64,000 nucleotides of DNA from Methylotenera sp. GTDB lineage: Bacteria > Pseudomonadota > Gammaproteobacteria > Burkholderiales > Methylophilaceae. The stretch's first letter is position 1. Each line of letters starts with the position of its first letter. The DNA is taken from NCBI GenBank assembly GCA_013141495.1, contig JABFQV010000007.1:1-64000 (forward strand), in the 5' to 3' direction. A program made the translations under genes and the position numbers. Below the pieces are notes generated by a model. The model had not been told where the DNA came from. It made no database searches and saw only the letters and a list, made by a program, of their open reading frames with translations. Below, piece by piece: positions 37,890-48,031 of the stretch.

Positions 37890-37908
37890 GATAATAAGAA
37901 CTATTATC
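37890..37908 (+). promoter_or_regulatory. Fur-box-like palindrome upstream of feoA
   Basis: GATAATA-AGAAC-TATTATC: 19 bases, 7-base perfect arms, 15 of 19 bases equal to the classic Fur box. It lies 28-47 bases before feoA, so ferrous uptake is likely repressed by Fur when iron is plentiful. Confidence 0.75.
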
Positions 37909-37936
37909 ATTTAAAAAATTCATACTTGAACTGAAT

Positions 37937-38164
37937 ATGCAATTTTTATCACAACTAAAAACTGGTCAAAACGCTATTATCTCTGCCATAGAAGCTGAAG
38001 AGTCGCTATTTCATCGCTTATCGGCATTGGGTTTTCGTGTGGGTAAGCCACTGCGTATTATCCGTCGCGCTAATTTTAATGGTCCACTTCATGTACGTTT
38101 GGGTACCACTGATATTATTTTACGCTTGGTCGATGCCACGCGCATTCATGTTAACCTAAGTTAA
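37937..38164 (+). CDS. feoA: Ferrous iron transport protein FeoA
   Basis: A 75-residue SH3-like FeoA. It has the family pattern FHRLSALGFRVGKPLRIIRR (about residues 28-47), then GPLHVRLGTTDIILRLVDAT. FeoA is a small cytoplasmic partner of the FeoB transporter. The spacing to feoB (173 bases) is larger than usual, but both are on the same strand and the Fur-box-like site precedes them. Confidence 0.92.
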   Translation: MQFLSQLKTGQNAIISAIEAEESLFHRLSALGFRVGKPLRIIRRANFNGPLHVRLGTTDIILRLVDATRIHVNLS

Positions 38165-38337
38165 CCAATTACCGCTTAAAGTTAGCACCAGTGAGCTAAA
38201 ATTTTGCTGCGCTATATTCAAAGTAGATAGCAACTTTTATTTGATTGACCAGTAGTGATTTTTGTGAGTTAAAACCCATGCTGATAAAAGTCGCATTAAA
38301 AACCGTTTTATTTCGTTGAGTTATCAAAGGTAGCCGC

Positions 38338-40128
38338 ATGAAACGTATCGCACTGTTAGGCATGCCTAACACAGGCAAGTCCACACTGTTTAACCGTATT
38401 AGCGGCGCATCTGCCAGAGTGGGCAATTGGCCTGGCATTACCGTTGATCTAATGAGCGCAAAAATACTCATCGGCGGCCATATTGCTGAACTCATTGACC
38501 TTCCCGGTATTTATGATTTACACGGATTTTCTGACGATGAACAAGTAGTTCGGCATTTTTTAGCCAATAACTCGGTAGATTTAGTCATTATTTTGCTCAA
38601 CAGCTCGCAAATTGACCGTCAGCTTGCTTTAGCCCTACAAATTAAAAAACTAAATTTACCCGCGGTGCTGGCTTTAAATATGATAGATGAAGCCAATCAG
38701 GCCGGCATCACCATCGACACCGAAAACTTTGAAAAAGCATTACAAATGCCGGTGATACAAATCAGCGCCAAATACGGTGATGGTCTGCCTAAAGCGCTGC
38801 AAGCCGCCACGCAAATCATCAATCAAAATCAAAAATCCACCAGCCCGCAAACGATTAGTCAGCTTTTAAAAGAAGATAGTCAAATTGAACAAGAGATGGA
38901 AGCCTTGATTCAACGTCACGTGCATATTCCCGTGACGCTTTCAGACAACACCACCGACAAAATTGATCAAATTTTGCTACACAAATGGTTTGGGTTACCT
39001 TTATTTTTTATTGCCATGTATGCGCTGTTTGAGTTTATTTTTACGGTCGGCAAACCGCTGCAAGATGGTCTGGCCTGGGCTTTAAACCTTTTACGCACAG
39101 AGCTCTTAGACGCAGCCTTTGCCTCTAGCCCGGCATGGCTAAGTGGTTTGATGTTAGACGGTGTTTACAATGGCGTGGCTACCGTGGCGGCATTTGTGCC
39201 CATCATTGTGCTGTTTTTTTTAGTGATGGCCATGGTTGAAGACAGCGGCTATTTATCACGCGCGGCTTTTTTAATGGATGCACTGATGGCAAAAATGGGC
39301 TTGGATGGCCGCGGCTTTGTGATGATGCTAATGGGCTTTGGTTGCAACGTGCCCGCACTGATGGGCACGCGTGTAATGCGCTCGCGTCCCATGCGCTTAC
39401 TCACGATGCTGGTGATTCCGTTCTCGCTATGCTCGGCGCGCTTACAAGTGTTTATTTTTATCATCGCAGCATTGTTTACCGCACAGCATGCGCCTATCGT
39501 ACTGTTTTCGCTATATGCCATGAGTTTTTTAACCATGTTTATCACGGCGTTGCTGTTTCAGGGGCAATACAAAAACTCAGAACCCTTTATATTAGAACTG
39601 CCGCCTTACCGCTTCCCTACTCCACGGCAAATCGTATTGCGTGGCTGGCATGAAGTAAAACACTTTCTAAATCGTGCCAGCAAATTTATCATCATCGGTG
39701 TGGTGCTGGTGTGGTTTATGACTAACTTTCCCAGTAACGTAGCGCCTGCTAGCGTTGGTACTTATGCCGGCCAAATTGGTGTTCTGTTTGCACCTCTGTT
39801 AGACCCCATCGGCATCAACCATGAGCTTGCCATTGCATTGATTTTTGGCTTTGTAGCAAAAGAAATTGTAGTTGGCGCACTGGCGGTGATTTACGGCTTG
39901 CAAGGTGACGCCCTAATGGCGCAAATGGCTACCCAAATTGACTGGGTGCAGGCCATGAGCTTTATGCTGTTCACCCTAATTTACACGCCTTGCCTTTCAA
40001 CCATTGCCACGCTTAAAAACGAATCAAAAAGCTCGCTATTTATGTGGCTGTCCATTGTTTGGTCGCTAGGTTTAGCGTGGGTAGTGAGTTTCGTGTTTTA
40101 TCAAAGTGCAAGAGCGCTAGGGTTTTAA
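38338..40128 (+). CDS. feoB: Ferrous iron transporter FeoB
   Basis: A 596-residue FeoB that brings Fe(II) across the inner membrane. The N-terminal G domain has G1 GMPNTGKST (residues 7-15), GNWPGITVD (switch I), G3 DLPGIYDL and G4 NMID. The membrane part has Gate motifs such as MMLMGFGCNVPALMGTRVMR and ALIFGFVAKEIVVGALAVIY. It is shorter than E. coli FeoB (773), lacking the C-terminal feoC-type extension, as in many betaproteobacterial forms. GGTAGCC precedes the ATG. It ends just before repeats and a MITE-like element. Confidence 0.96.
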   Translation: MKRIALLGMPNTGKSTLFNRISGASARVGNWPGITVDLMSAKILIGGHIAELIDLPGIYDLHGFSDDEQVVRHFLANNSVDLVIILLNSSQIDRQLALALQIKKLNLPAVLALNMIDEANQAGITIDTENFEKALQMPVIQISAKYGDGLPKALQAATQIINQNQKSTSPQTISQLLKEDSQIEQEMEALIQRHVHIPVTLSDNTTDKIDQILLHKWFGLPLFFIAMYALFEFIFTVGKPLQDGLAWALNLLRTELLDAAFASSPAWLSGLMLDGVYNGVATVAAFVPIIVLFFLVMAMVEDSGYLSRAAFLMDALMAKMGLDGRGFVMMLMGFGCNVPALMGTRVMRSRPMRLLTMLVIPFSLCSARLQVFIFIIAALFTAQHAPIVLFSLYAMSFLTMFITALLFQGQYKNSEPFILELPPYRFPTPRQIVLRGWHEVKHFLNRASKFIIIGVVLVWFMTNFPSNVAPASVGTYAGQIGVLFAPLLDPIGINHELAIALIFGFVAKEIVVGALAVIYGLQGDALMAQMATQIDWVQAMSFMLFTLIYTPCLSTIATLKNESKSSLFMWLSIVWSLGLAWVVSFVFYQSARALGF

Positions 40129-40448
40129 TATACTGGTTTTTAATATATCAGTTTTTAAATATACTTGTGAGAGCTTTGCACGAAGCTGCTTTATTACTAA
40201 AAACGTTAATTTTGTCATTCTGAGCGTAGCGAAGAATCCAGGCAACTAATTGATTATACTGGATTCTTCGCTACGCTCAGAATGACGGGCTTGATGTTTT
40301 GGTTAAAAAATAGTGCTATTTTTAGCTTCATGCAAAGCTCTCCTTGTCTTTTAAATATACCAGTCTTTAAATATATTGAGCGCTAAACTTTGAGTGATGT
40401 CTTTATTAAAGGCATCACTCAGTTAGCCAAATACCAGCGTTCAAAAAG
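40129..40448. repeat. AT-rich tandem units interrupted by the MITE-like element
   Basis: Left of the element are three imperfect units of about 15 bases (TTTTTAATATATCAG type, 40125-40168); right of it are two more (TTTTAAATATACCAG, TCTTTAAATATATTG; 40348-40380). A hairpin TGAGTGATG.CTTTA / TAAAG.CATCACTCA lies at 40391-40421 and may end transcription of the gene that follows on the minus strand. Confidence 0.65.
40169..40342. mobile_element. MITE-like element, copy B
   Basis: A 174-base non-coding element. The terminal inverted repeats are 19 bases with one mismatch (GAGAGCTTTGCACGAAGCT against GAGAGCTTTGCATGAAGCT). A 5-base direct repeat CTTGT flanks it exactly (40164-40168 and 40343-40347). 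An inner hairpin at 40215-40286 has GTCATTCTGAGCG arms. It shares the ends and layout of copy A but not its inner arm sequence. Confidence 0.82.
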
Positions 40449-41771
40449 CTAAAGCTGTGCCGATTGTGAATCACGCTGATTATTTAATGCTGTCGCTTGT
40501 CTTCTAGCATCTAATGCAGCCTGCATCTCTTCCAGGCCACCACCAGCAATAGTCACTGCAGCATTTTTTTGATACTGCTCAAGCATGGCCGGTGTCATCC
40601 TATCGCCCAACTCTTCACGAAAAGCTTGCTCTCCATCGTATGCGGTCTGCAGTTCCGGGTATTTCTTTACAGCCTCTGCACGTTGCGCTGGGTTATTCCC
40701 TGCCGCTTTATAGGCTGCCTCCATTTCATAATCATGTCCAGTTTCCCTTAACAGCGTACTCTTTTCACTGTCAGTCATACTGCTGATTTTTTTCTCCGCA
40801 TCGGCTCTGTCTTTGTCCGTTAAGCCAACCCCTTCTAATTGTTTATTTGGCATAAGTGCACTATTTGCATCAAAAGCTTGCTTGTATGTTAAATCTTTAG
40901 GTAACGTGCTCGCATACTGGCTCATTGACTGATAACCAGGATCTTGTTCTGGCGTGTCTTTTAGTGCCCCGTTCGCTTGCACATAAGCTTTACCAAAACC
41001 CTGCATAAATTCAGGCATCGTTTGGTTAGAGTCGCTTGGCTTAATATCTAACATGAACAGATTAGCTGGTGTAGCGCCTTCTTTAGCGGCGGCTAACTTT
41101 TCATCCATGGTTTTACCTTCTGCACCAGTTACATCTGCAGGGTAAAGCGGGATTTTATAACTATCGAGCCCTGCAATAGGTACCTGCGTTGTGGCTCCGG
41201 CGGCGATTTTAGGTTGGTGATTTGCGCTATCTTGATTATGTTCCTGCAAGCCACCCTGCGTATTAACGCCGCTTTTCTCCAGCTCTGTTTGTAAGTTTTT
41301 AGTAGCTTCTAAAGCGCCTTCTTTGGTGGCTTGCAGTATTTGAGTGTAATGCTCTGGGTCGGCAGGTATTAGCTTGCCATCTTTATCTTTAGCCGCGTCG
41401 CCAAATGTATAACTGTTCAATATATATCTATTTTTTGAATCATCAACACCAGTATTTTTATCAACTACGCCTGGCAGCACCTCTGTGTCGGTGATGCCTA
41501 CCAGTTTCCCTTTATCATCCACAACACCAATGACTATTTGCATCTTTCCATCTTTTGCATCGATACCGGTCTTTTTGATATTCGCTTCCCAAACCTCAGC
41601 ATTTTCACTCTTGTTTTCTGCGAACTCTTTATAGTTTTTCACTAATAAATCATGGGCTTGACTTGAATAATTATGAAGATCATCCTCAGATAACTCACTA
41701 AAATTGATTACTTTGTACCCTGCAGGAAGATTACTATTGCCTGACTCGGATGTAGGCTTATTGTCTGCCAT
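40449..41771 (-). CDS. Acidic orphan protein of unknown function
   Basis: A 440-residue protein I do not recognise. No signal peptide or membrane segment. Composition is Asp/Glu/Lys/Ala/Asn-rich and hydrophilic. Residues 50-165 have strand-helix character around KMQIVIGVVDDKGKLVGITD and could fold like an acetyltransferase, but no acetyl-CoA loop is evident. A linker (about 170-190, Gln/Asn/His-rich) separates it from a helical C-terminal half with LTDKDRADAEKKISSMTDSE, RETGHDYEMEAAYKAAG and REELGDRMTPAMLEQYQKNA, ending in a Gln/Ser-rich tail. AAAGGGA lies before the ATG and codon use looks normal. A secreted effector or phage/plasmid-derived protein is possible; neither is shown. Confidence 0.75.
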   Translation of the reverse strand: MADNKPTSESGNSNLPAGYKVINFSELSEDDLHNYSSQAHDLLVKNYKEFAENKSENAEVWEANIKKTGIDAKDGKMQIVIGVVDDKGKLVGITDTEVLPGVVDKNTGVDDSKNRYILNSYTFGDAAKDKDGKLIPADPEHYTQILQATKEGALEATKNLQTELEKSGVNTQGGLQEHNQDSANHQPKIAAGATTQVPIAGLDSYKIPLYPADVTGAEGKTMDEKLAAAKEGATPANLFMLDIKPSDSNQTMPEFMQGFGKAYVQANGALKDTPEQDPGYQSMSQYASTLPKDLTYKQAFDANSALMPNKQLEGVGLTDKDRADAEKKISSMTDSEKSTLLRETGHDYEMEAAYKAAGNNPAQRAEAVKKYPELQTAYDGEQAFREELGDRMTPAMLEQYQKNAAVTIAGGGLEEMQAALDARRQATALNNQRDSQSAQL

Positions 41772-42201
41772 GATAAATCCCTTTAAATTGATAAGCGTAT
41801 TTTTGCGTTAATTTTTGCTAAAAACAATATTTAAGTATTAGTTGTTAAAGCCAACCTAATGTAGTGTTAATTAGCTACTAATAATTTACATAGCAAAAGC
41901 CATACCATAAAAACAATCGTTTAAAATCAATTAGTTATAAAAATGAAAACATCTCCATAAGAAAAAATAAATTTATTTGGTAGCAGCGCAACGACACAAT
42001 TAGACCTAATTTAAATAACCTATTGATTACAATAGAATTTAATTGTAGCTATTTGGATACAAGCCTAAGAAGGTGTTTAAAGCGCCAGCTGTAAAAGGCA
42101 TCAATGCCGCATTGATTGCATGCTACGTTGATACTGTAAAGTGAAAGGCAATGCGAAGTGAAACTCGTTAGAGAATTGTGCTCTGATTAAATTAGATTAC
42201 T
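41772..42201. other. AT-rich stretch without a recognisable gene
   Basis: About 430 bases upstream of the orphan gene and downstream of the DUF486 gene. Very AT-rich to about 42060. No convincing open frame, hairpin or promoter stands out. Confidence 0.5.
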
Positions 42202-42543
42202 TTAAGTTCTAAACATAAAGTAAACCGCGCCCATTAAACACAATCCTGCCCACAAAAAATCCAGCTTCATGGGTTGCTGCATATAAAATACAGCGAATGG
42301 TACAAATACTGCCAGAGTGATGACTTCCTGCAAGATTTTCAGCTGACCGAGGCTTAACACGGTAAATCCGATGCGGTTGGCAGGCACCTGAAATAGATAT
42401 TCAACTAGGGCTATCCCCCAGCTGAGCAATGCGGCGATAATCCAGGGTTTGTTATTGAGATTTTTTAAATGTGCATACCATGCAAACGTCATGAACACGT
42501 TTGATACAGTGAGTAAAAGGATGGTTTTTAGAATTGTTGGCAT
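42202..42543 (-). CDS. DMT-superfamily small membrane protein (DUF486)
   Basis: A 113-residue protein with four hydrophobic segments, of the DUF486 family in the drug/metabolite transporter superfamily. Typical stretches: VFMTFAWYAHLKNLNNKPWI, GIALVEYLFQVPANRIGFTV and LSLGQLKILQEVITLAVFVP, then LCLMGAVYFMFRT at the end. Transport substrate is not known for this family. It stands alone after glnB on the same strand, 113 bases away. Confidence 0.88.
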   Translation of the reverse strand: MPTILKTILLLTVSNVFMTFAWYAHLKNLNNKPWIIAALLSWGIALVEYLFQVPANRIGFTVLSLGQLKILQEVITLAVFVPFAVFYMQQPMKLDFLWAGLCLMGAVYFMFRT

Positions 42544-42656
42544 TGTTTAATCAATTTTTGATATAAAACAACAATCACTAGAAAGCAAGCCAAAGACAGT
42601 ACGTTTAGTACGGCGAGACCAAGCTGACAACGTAAGTGTTGAGTTTATATTAAAAA

Positions 42657-43007
<351 letters not shown>

Positions 43008-43105
43008 CTAAATGTGCGTTGGTAAAGTAGTGAAATTATTAATATTGGTACGATCAGCTAATTTTATTTTATTTTATTTATTATCATTGAAGGTTGCGCA
43101 TAAGC

Positions 43106-44710
43106 CTAATTGAAATTGGTGAGCCTGACGGTAATTGGATAACGCCTGTCTTTACCAAAACCTTTGTGCGTAATACGCACGCCTACGGGTGATTGGCGGC
43201 GTTTATATTCATTTCTGTCAATCATCGTGATGACACGATTCACATCATGCGCCAAGTAACCCTGAGCAATAATATCATCTCGACTAAGGTCATCTTCAAC
43301 ATAGGCTTCAATAATACCGTCCAACACATCATATGGTGGCAAACTGTCCTGATCTAACTGATTTGCACGCAACTCGGCTGATGGCGGACGTGTAATGATG
43401 CGTTCTGGAATTGCCCTTGATAAAGCATTACGGTAGTTTGATAGCTTATAGATCAAGGTCTTTGGCACATCTTTTAATAAAGCAAAGCCGCCCGCCATAT
43501 CACCATACAATGTGCAATAGCCTACAGCCATTTCACTTTTGTTACCCGTTGTTATCACAATGCTACCAAATTTGTTGGATATTGCCATCAATAGCATCCC
43601 GCGAATGCGTGCCTGTAGATTTTCTTCAGTGGCATCAAATGCTAAATCACCAAATTGTGGCGCAAGCGCCGTTAAATAGCCGTCAAACAAAGGTTTAATC
43701 GCAATTTCGCTGTACTTTACGCCCAATATATTCGCCATTTCACGTGCATCATTCACGCTCATATCCGCAGTAAATTCGGAGGGCATCATCACAGCATGTA
43801 CGTTTTCTGCGCCAAGCGCATCTACTGCAATTGCCAGCGTTAGCGCGGAGTCTATGCCGCCAGACAACCCCAGCACCACACTAGGAAAGCCATTTTTGTG
43901 TACATAATCTGCAAGCCCTAGTTTTAATGCGCTATACACTGAGGCTTCAATCGCCAGCGGTTTAACAATGCTACCGGGTACCGGCTTACCATGCTCAAAT
44001 TCAACGTAGGCTAAGACAGGCTCAAACGCAGGTAGCTCATGCGTTAACTCGCCTTTGGCGTTTAATACAAACGATGCGCCGTCAAACACCAATTCATCTT
44101 GCCCACCCACTAAATTGGCATAAATAAAAGGCAATTGTGTTTCTGCAACGCGTTGGCGTAACTGTTTTAACCGTGTCGATTGTTTTTCCATGTGGAACGG
44201 TGAAGCGTTCAGCGCAATCAGCAACTCTGCGCCAGCAGATTTCGCTATCAATGCGGGCGATGACTCCCATACATCCGCACAGATTAGCACACCGATATTG
44301 ATACCCTCATGCGCAAACACCAACGGCGCACTACCGGCAGTGAAGTAGCGCTTTTCATCAAACACACCGTAGTTTGGCAGGACATGTTTATGATAAGTCG
44401 CCATCACTTTGCCATTTTGCAAAACAGAGGCCGCATTATAGCAATCATCGCCTACTTGATGCGGATGCCCCACGATGACAGTGACACCATTCAGTTGGGC
44501 GCTGATTTTATTTAAAGCCGTGGCACACGCGGACAAAAAATCTGCGCGCAATAATAAATCTTCTGGCGGATAACCACATAGCGAGAGTTCTGGCGTTACG
44601 ACTAAAGTTGCACCTTGTGCACTAGCCTCGGCAACACTCTCAATGATTTTTTTTGCGTTTCCAGCAATATCACCGACGATACAATTGATTTGCGCGATTG
44701 CGATTTTCAT
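43106..44710 (-). CDS. nadE: Glutamine-dependent NAD+ synthetase
   Basis: A 534-residue two-domain NadE that converts deamido-NAD to NAD using glutamine. The N-terminal nitrilase-like glutaminase has the triad regions VVTPELSLCGYPPEDLL (Glu), KHVLPNYGVFDEKRYF (Lys) and VLICADVWESSP (Cys). The C-terminal synthetase has the PP-loop GLSGGIDSALTLAIAVDALG, and TTGNKSEMAVGYCTLYGDMA. Length agrees with the bacterial 540-residue class. It is about 110 bases upstream of glnB, an arrangement seen in other betaproteobacteria as I recall. Confidence 0.96.
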   Translation of the reverse strand: MKIAIAQINCIVGDIAGNAKKIIESVAEASAQGATLVVTPELSLCGYPPEDLLLRADFLSACATALNKISAQLNGVTVIVGHPHQVGDDCYNAASVLQNGKVMATYHKHVLPNYGVFDEKRYFTAGSAPLVFAHEGINIGVLICADVWESSPALIAKSAGAELLIALNASPFHMEKQSTRLKQLRQRVAETQLPFIYANLVGGQDELVFDGASFVLNAKGELTHELPAFEPVLAYVEFEHGKPVPGSIVKPLAIEASVYSALKLGLADYVHKNGFPSVVLGLSGGIDSALTLAIAVDALGAENVHAVMMPSEFTADMSVNDAREMANILGVKYSEIAIKPLFDGYLTALAPQFGDLAFDATEENLQARIRGMLLMAISNKFGSIVITTGNKSEMAVGYCTLYGDMAGGFALLKDVPKTLIYKLSNYRNALSRAIPERIITRPPSAELRANQLDQDSLPPYDVLDGIIEAYVEDDLSRDDIIAQGYLAHDVNRVITMIDRNEYKRRQSPVGVRITHKGFGKDRRYPITVRLTNFN

Positions 44711-44786
44711 TGATTGGACGTTATTCTTTTATGTAAAATTAAGGTGCATTAAGAGCTATAGAGCAGATAAAAACCAAAAACCCAGC

Positions 44787-45740
44787 TTAGTAACTGCCAC
44801 CAGCGTCTTTAATCAGCCTGATAATTTCGGTATGCTGACCTTTTAGCGCATACACCAAAGCGGTTAAACCGTATTGGTCTTTGGCTTTTACTTTGGCTTT
44901 GTTTTCAAGCAGTAATGCAACCATCTCGGTCTGGCCTTTATCCACGGCAATATGCAATAACGGCGTACCTTCCGCATCTAAGTTATTCACGTCAGCTCCC
45001 AGTGCAATTAACGCCTTTGCAGCTTCCAACTGTGATTTTTTAACCGCCCAGGTCAGTGCCGTCCATTTTGAAAAATCTTTTTGATTCACCACTGCGCCAC
45101 GCTGAACTAATAAATTGATCACAGGCGCATGACCTTCACGTGCGGCAATCATCAATGCGGTAGCACCTAGTTTATCACGCGCGAGTATGTCTGCTTTGTG
45201 ATCAACCAGCGCCCCTACGGTGGCAATATCGCCACTTTTTGCCGCATGCATCAATACGGTTTTTCCATCATCACTTTTAATATTAACATCCGCGCCATGC
45301 TTCACCAGCAGTTCAACCGTTTGAGAAAAACCTGCCACCGCTGCCAAACCAAATGCACTCCAACCTGAACCATCTCTAACTTTAGAATCAGCGCCATTTT
45401 CTAACAATACTTTTACTGAAGCCGCGTTGTTTTTCTTGGCCGCATACATAAGCGCTGTCCAACCGTCCTTATCTTTGGCATTGACATCAGCGCCTTTGCT
45501 AATCAATGCCGAGATCACTTCGGCTTTGTCTTTACGCGCTGCGTACATCAGCGCCGTAATGCCATCTTCATCTTTGGTATTGGCGCTAGCACCACCATCG
45601 AGCATGGCTTTCACCATGGCTAAATCACCTTTAGAAGCCGCTGTAATTAGATAAGAAATATCTTCAGCTGCCATCACTTGAGGGTTAGCAATGAACAGCA
45701 TTAAAAATATGGCGGTAAAACGTTTGAGTAAGCTAAACAT
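44787..45740 (-). CDS. Exported ankyrin-repeat protein
   Basis: A 317-residue protein: a signal peptide (FTAIFLMLFIANPQVMA, cleavage near AAEDIS) followed by about eight ankyrin repeats filling residues 30-317. Repeats such as DEDGITALMYAARKDKAEVI, DKDGWTALMYAAKKNNAASV and SDDGKTVLMHAAKSGDIATV are nearly canonical. Ankyrin repeats bind other proteins; the partner is unknown. It is on the same strand as sucCD, 88 bases after sucD. A second ankyrin gene is cut off at the right edge of the window. Confidence 0.92.
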   Translation of the reverse strand: MFSLLKRFTAIFLMLFIANPQVMAAEDISYLITAASKGDLAMVKAMLDGGASANTKDEDGITALMYAARKDKAEVISALISKGADVNAKDKDGWTALMYAAKKNNAASVKVLLENGADSKVRDGSGWSAFGLAAVAGFSQTVELLVKHGADVNIKSDDGKTVLMHAAKSGDIATVGALVDHKADILARDKLGATALMIAAREGHAPVINLLVQRGAVVNQKDFSKWTALTWAVKKSQLEAAKALIALGADVNNLDAEGTPLLHIAVDKGQTEMVALLLENKAKVKAKDQYGLTALVYALKGQHTEIIRLIKDAGGSY

Positions 45741-45828
45741 GTGATTGATTAAAAATCGCTTTTCTAATAAAAATGTTAAGTGAAAGTATTAAGTAAAAGT
45801 TTTAAATGAAAAACTGAATGGTTATTTT

Positions 45829-46710
45829 CTATCTTTTTTTATTATTGATGGCAGCAAGCACTGCCTCACCCAAGCCAGCGGGGGAACTAGCCACCACTGC
45901 GCCTGCAAGCTCCAATGCGCGAATTTTATCAGTAGCTTTACCACTACCACCAGAGATAATCGCTCCGGCATGGCCCATACGTTTACCAGCGGGAGCTGTC
46001 TGACCAGCAATGTATGCTGCCACAGGTTTTCTCACATTGCTTTTAATAAATTCAGCAGCAGCTTCTTCATCTGAACCGCCAATTTCACCGACCATAATAA
46101 TGGCTTCGGTTTCAACATCGTCTTCAAACATCTGTAAACACTCGATAAAGTTCAGGCCTTTAATCGGGTCGCCACCAATGCCCACACAGGTGCTTTGGCC
46201 TAATTTCAACGCCGTAGTTTGATGCACAGCCTCATAAGTCAGCGTACCAGAGCGCGAAACCACGCCTACCTTGCCGCGCAAATGAATACTGCCCGGCATG
46301 ATGCCAATTTTACATTCGTCCGGCGTAATCACGCCTGGGCAGTTTGGGCCGATCAATCTAGTGCCAGTCGCCCTTAAAGCAGCTTTTACATTAAGCATAT
46401 CCAATACCGGAATACCCTCGGTGATACAGATAATCAGCTCAATCCCCGCGTCGCACGCTTCTAAAATTGAATCCGCCGCAAACGCTGGCGGCACGTAGAT
46501 CACGCTCGCATTTGCACCCGTAGTGCGCACCGCTTCACGCATGGTATTAAATACCGGTAAATTAAGGTGCAACTGACCGCCCTTACCTGGGGTCACGCCG
46601 CCCACCATTTTTGTGCCGTAAGCGAGCGCCTGCTCAGAGTGAAACGTGCCTTGCTTGCCAGTAAAACCCTGGCAAAGCACTTTGGTATTTTTATTGACTA
46701 AAATACTCAT
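45829..46710 (-). CDS. sucD: Succinyl-CoA synthetase alpha subunit
   Basis: A 293-residue alpha subunit. N-terminal [20 protein letters not shown] binds Co[21 protein letters not shown] and the phosphohistidine in [19 protein letters not shown] are present. With SucC it converts succinyl-CoA, ADP/GDP and phosphate to succinate and NTP. It overlaps sucC by four bases. The related malate-CoA ligase of serine-cycle methylotrophs is of the same family; no serine-cycle gene is nearby, so I prefer succinyl-CoA synthetase. Confidence 0.95.
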   Translation of the reverse strand: MSILVNKNTKVLCQGFTGKQGTFHSEQALAYGTKMVGGVTPGKGGQLHLNLPVFNTMREAVRTTGANASVIYVPPAFAADSILEACDAGIELIICITEGIPVLDMLNVKAALRATGTRLIGPNCPGVITPDECKIGIMPGSIHLRGKVGVVSRSGTLTYEAVHQTTALKLGQSTCVGIGGDPIKGLNFIECLQMFEDDVETEAIIMVGEIGGSDEEAAAEFIKSNVRKPVAAYIAGQTAPAGKRMGHAGAIISGGSGKATDKIRALELAGAVVASSPAGLGEAVLAAINNKKR

Positions 46711-47870
46711 GCTACCACCGCCTTCACCGCTTGTTGTGCAGCATCGGTTAAACCATCCGCAGAAATAATATTCAAGCCGCTTGTCTGTAACATCTTTTTA
46801 CCTAAATCCACATTAGTACCTTCTAAACGCACAATCACAGGAATCTGCATCCCCACTTCTTTCACCGCTGTAATAATGCCTTCAGCGATAATGTCACAAC
46901 GCATGATACCGCCAAAGATGTTCACTAAAATCGCCTTAACGTTACTATCTGCCAGAATAATCTTAAAAGCTTTGGCTACGGTTTCAGCCGTAGCACCACC
47001 GCCTACATCTAAAAAGTTCGCAGGTGCGCCGCCGTGTAATTTAATTAAATCCATGGTCGCCATGGCAAGCCCCGCGCCGTTTACCATGCAACCGATATTG
47101 CCATTTAACGCAATGTAATTTAATCCTGCATGATGCGCAATTGCCTCTTTGCTGTCTTCCTGGCTCCAGTCACGCTGCTCGGCCAAGGCTTTTTGGCGAT
47201 ACAGCGCATTATCGTCCACGCTCATTTTGCAGTCCAAGGCATATAACCTACCATCCGTTGTCACTACAAGCGGATTGATTTCCAGCAACGCCAAATCGTT
47301 TTCTTTAAACAAGCGGTACAAACCTTTAAGCAACTTGGCAAAAGCACCTATTTGCTCACCACTTAAATCAAGCTTGAATGCTAAATTCCGTGCCTGAAAA
47401 TCTACCAGACCATTAAGCGGGTCACATACTTCCTGTAGAATTTTTTCAGGGCTAGTTTGCGCGATTTCTTCAATATCCATACCGCCTGCAACTGATGCCA
47501 CAACTACGACACGCTCTAAAGTTCGATCAACCAACATAGACAAATAAAGCTCACGTGCAATGGGTAACGTTTCTTCTATCAGCACTTGATTAACCGGCTG
47601 ACCATCGGGCGCATTTTGGTAAGTCACCAAGGTTTTGCCCAGTAATTCGCTCGCCACATTTTGCGCTTCAGTTGCCGACTTCACCAACTTAACGCCGCCG
47701 GCTTTACCTCGACCGCCCGCATGTATTTGGGCTTTTACCACCCAAGCTTCACTATTAATTTCAGTAGTTACGGCAACAGCTTCTTTAGCCACAGCAATCA
47801 CTTGCCCACGCGGTACAGGAATGCCATATTTTTGTAGTAGCGTTTTAGCTTGATATTCATGCAAATTCAT
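46707..47870 (-). CDS. sucC: Succinyl-CoA synthetase beta subunit
   Basis: A 387-residue ATP-grasp beta subunit. Start [20 protein letters not shown] is typical; [20 protein letters not shown] binds nucleotide; [20 protein letters not shown] and [20 protein letters not shown] are family blocks. Length matches E. coli SucC (388). It precedes sucD with an ATGA overlap. No sucAB is in the window. serB is divergent, with 161 bases between. Confidence 0.96.
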   Translation of the reverse strand: MNLHEYQAKTLLQKYGIPVPRGQVIAVAKEAVAVTTEINSEAWVVKAQIHAGGRGKAGGVKLVKSATEAQNVASELLGKTLVTYQNAPDGQPVNQVLIEETLPIARELYLSMLVDRTLERVVVVASVAGGMDIEEIAQTSPEKILQEVCDPLNGLVDFQARNLAFKLDLSGEQIGAFAKLLKGLYRLFKENDLALLEINPLVVTTDGRLYALDCKMSVDDNALYRQKALAEQRDWSQEDSKEAIAHHAGLNYIALNGNIGCMVNGAGLAMATMDLIKLHGGAPANFLDVGGGATAETVAKAFKIILADSNVKAILVNIFGGIMRCDIIAEGIITAVKEVGMQIPVIVRLEGTNVDLGKKMLQTSGLNIISADGLTDAAQQAVKAVVA

Positions 47871-48031
47871 AAAAAAATAGCTCTAATTAAAGGTTAGGTA
47901 CATTTTCTCGCAATTTAGACAAATGCGCCAGCAAAGTAATGGGTTTGAGATGAGTTCAAGTGAAGCTTGGGTTAAAGTAAAATTTATGTGCAAGTGTATA
48001 ATTAAACTTTTATAACAAAAGTTATTCTTTT

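Noticed and set aside
45829-47870. Malate-CoA ligase (mtkAB) of the serine cycle
   Set aside because: Same protein family, but no serine-cycle genes are adjacent and the sequences read as ordinary succinyl-CoA synthetase.
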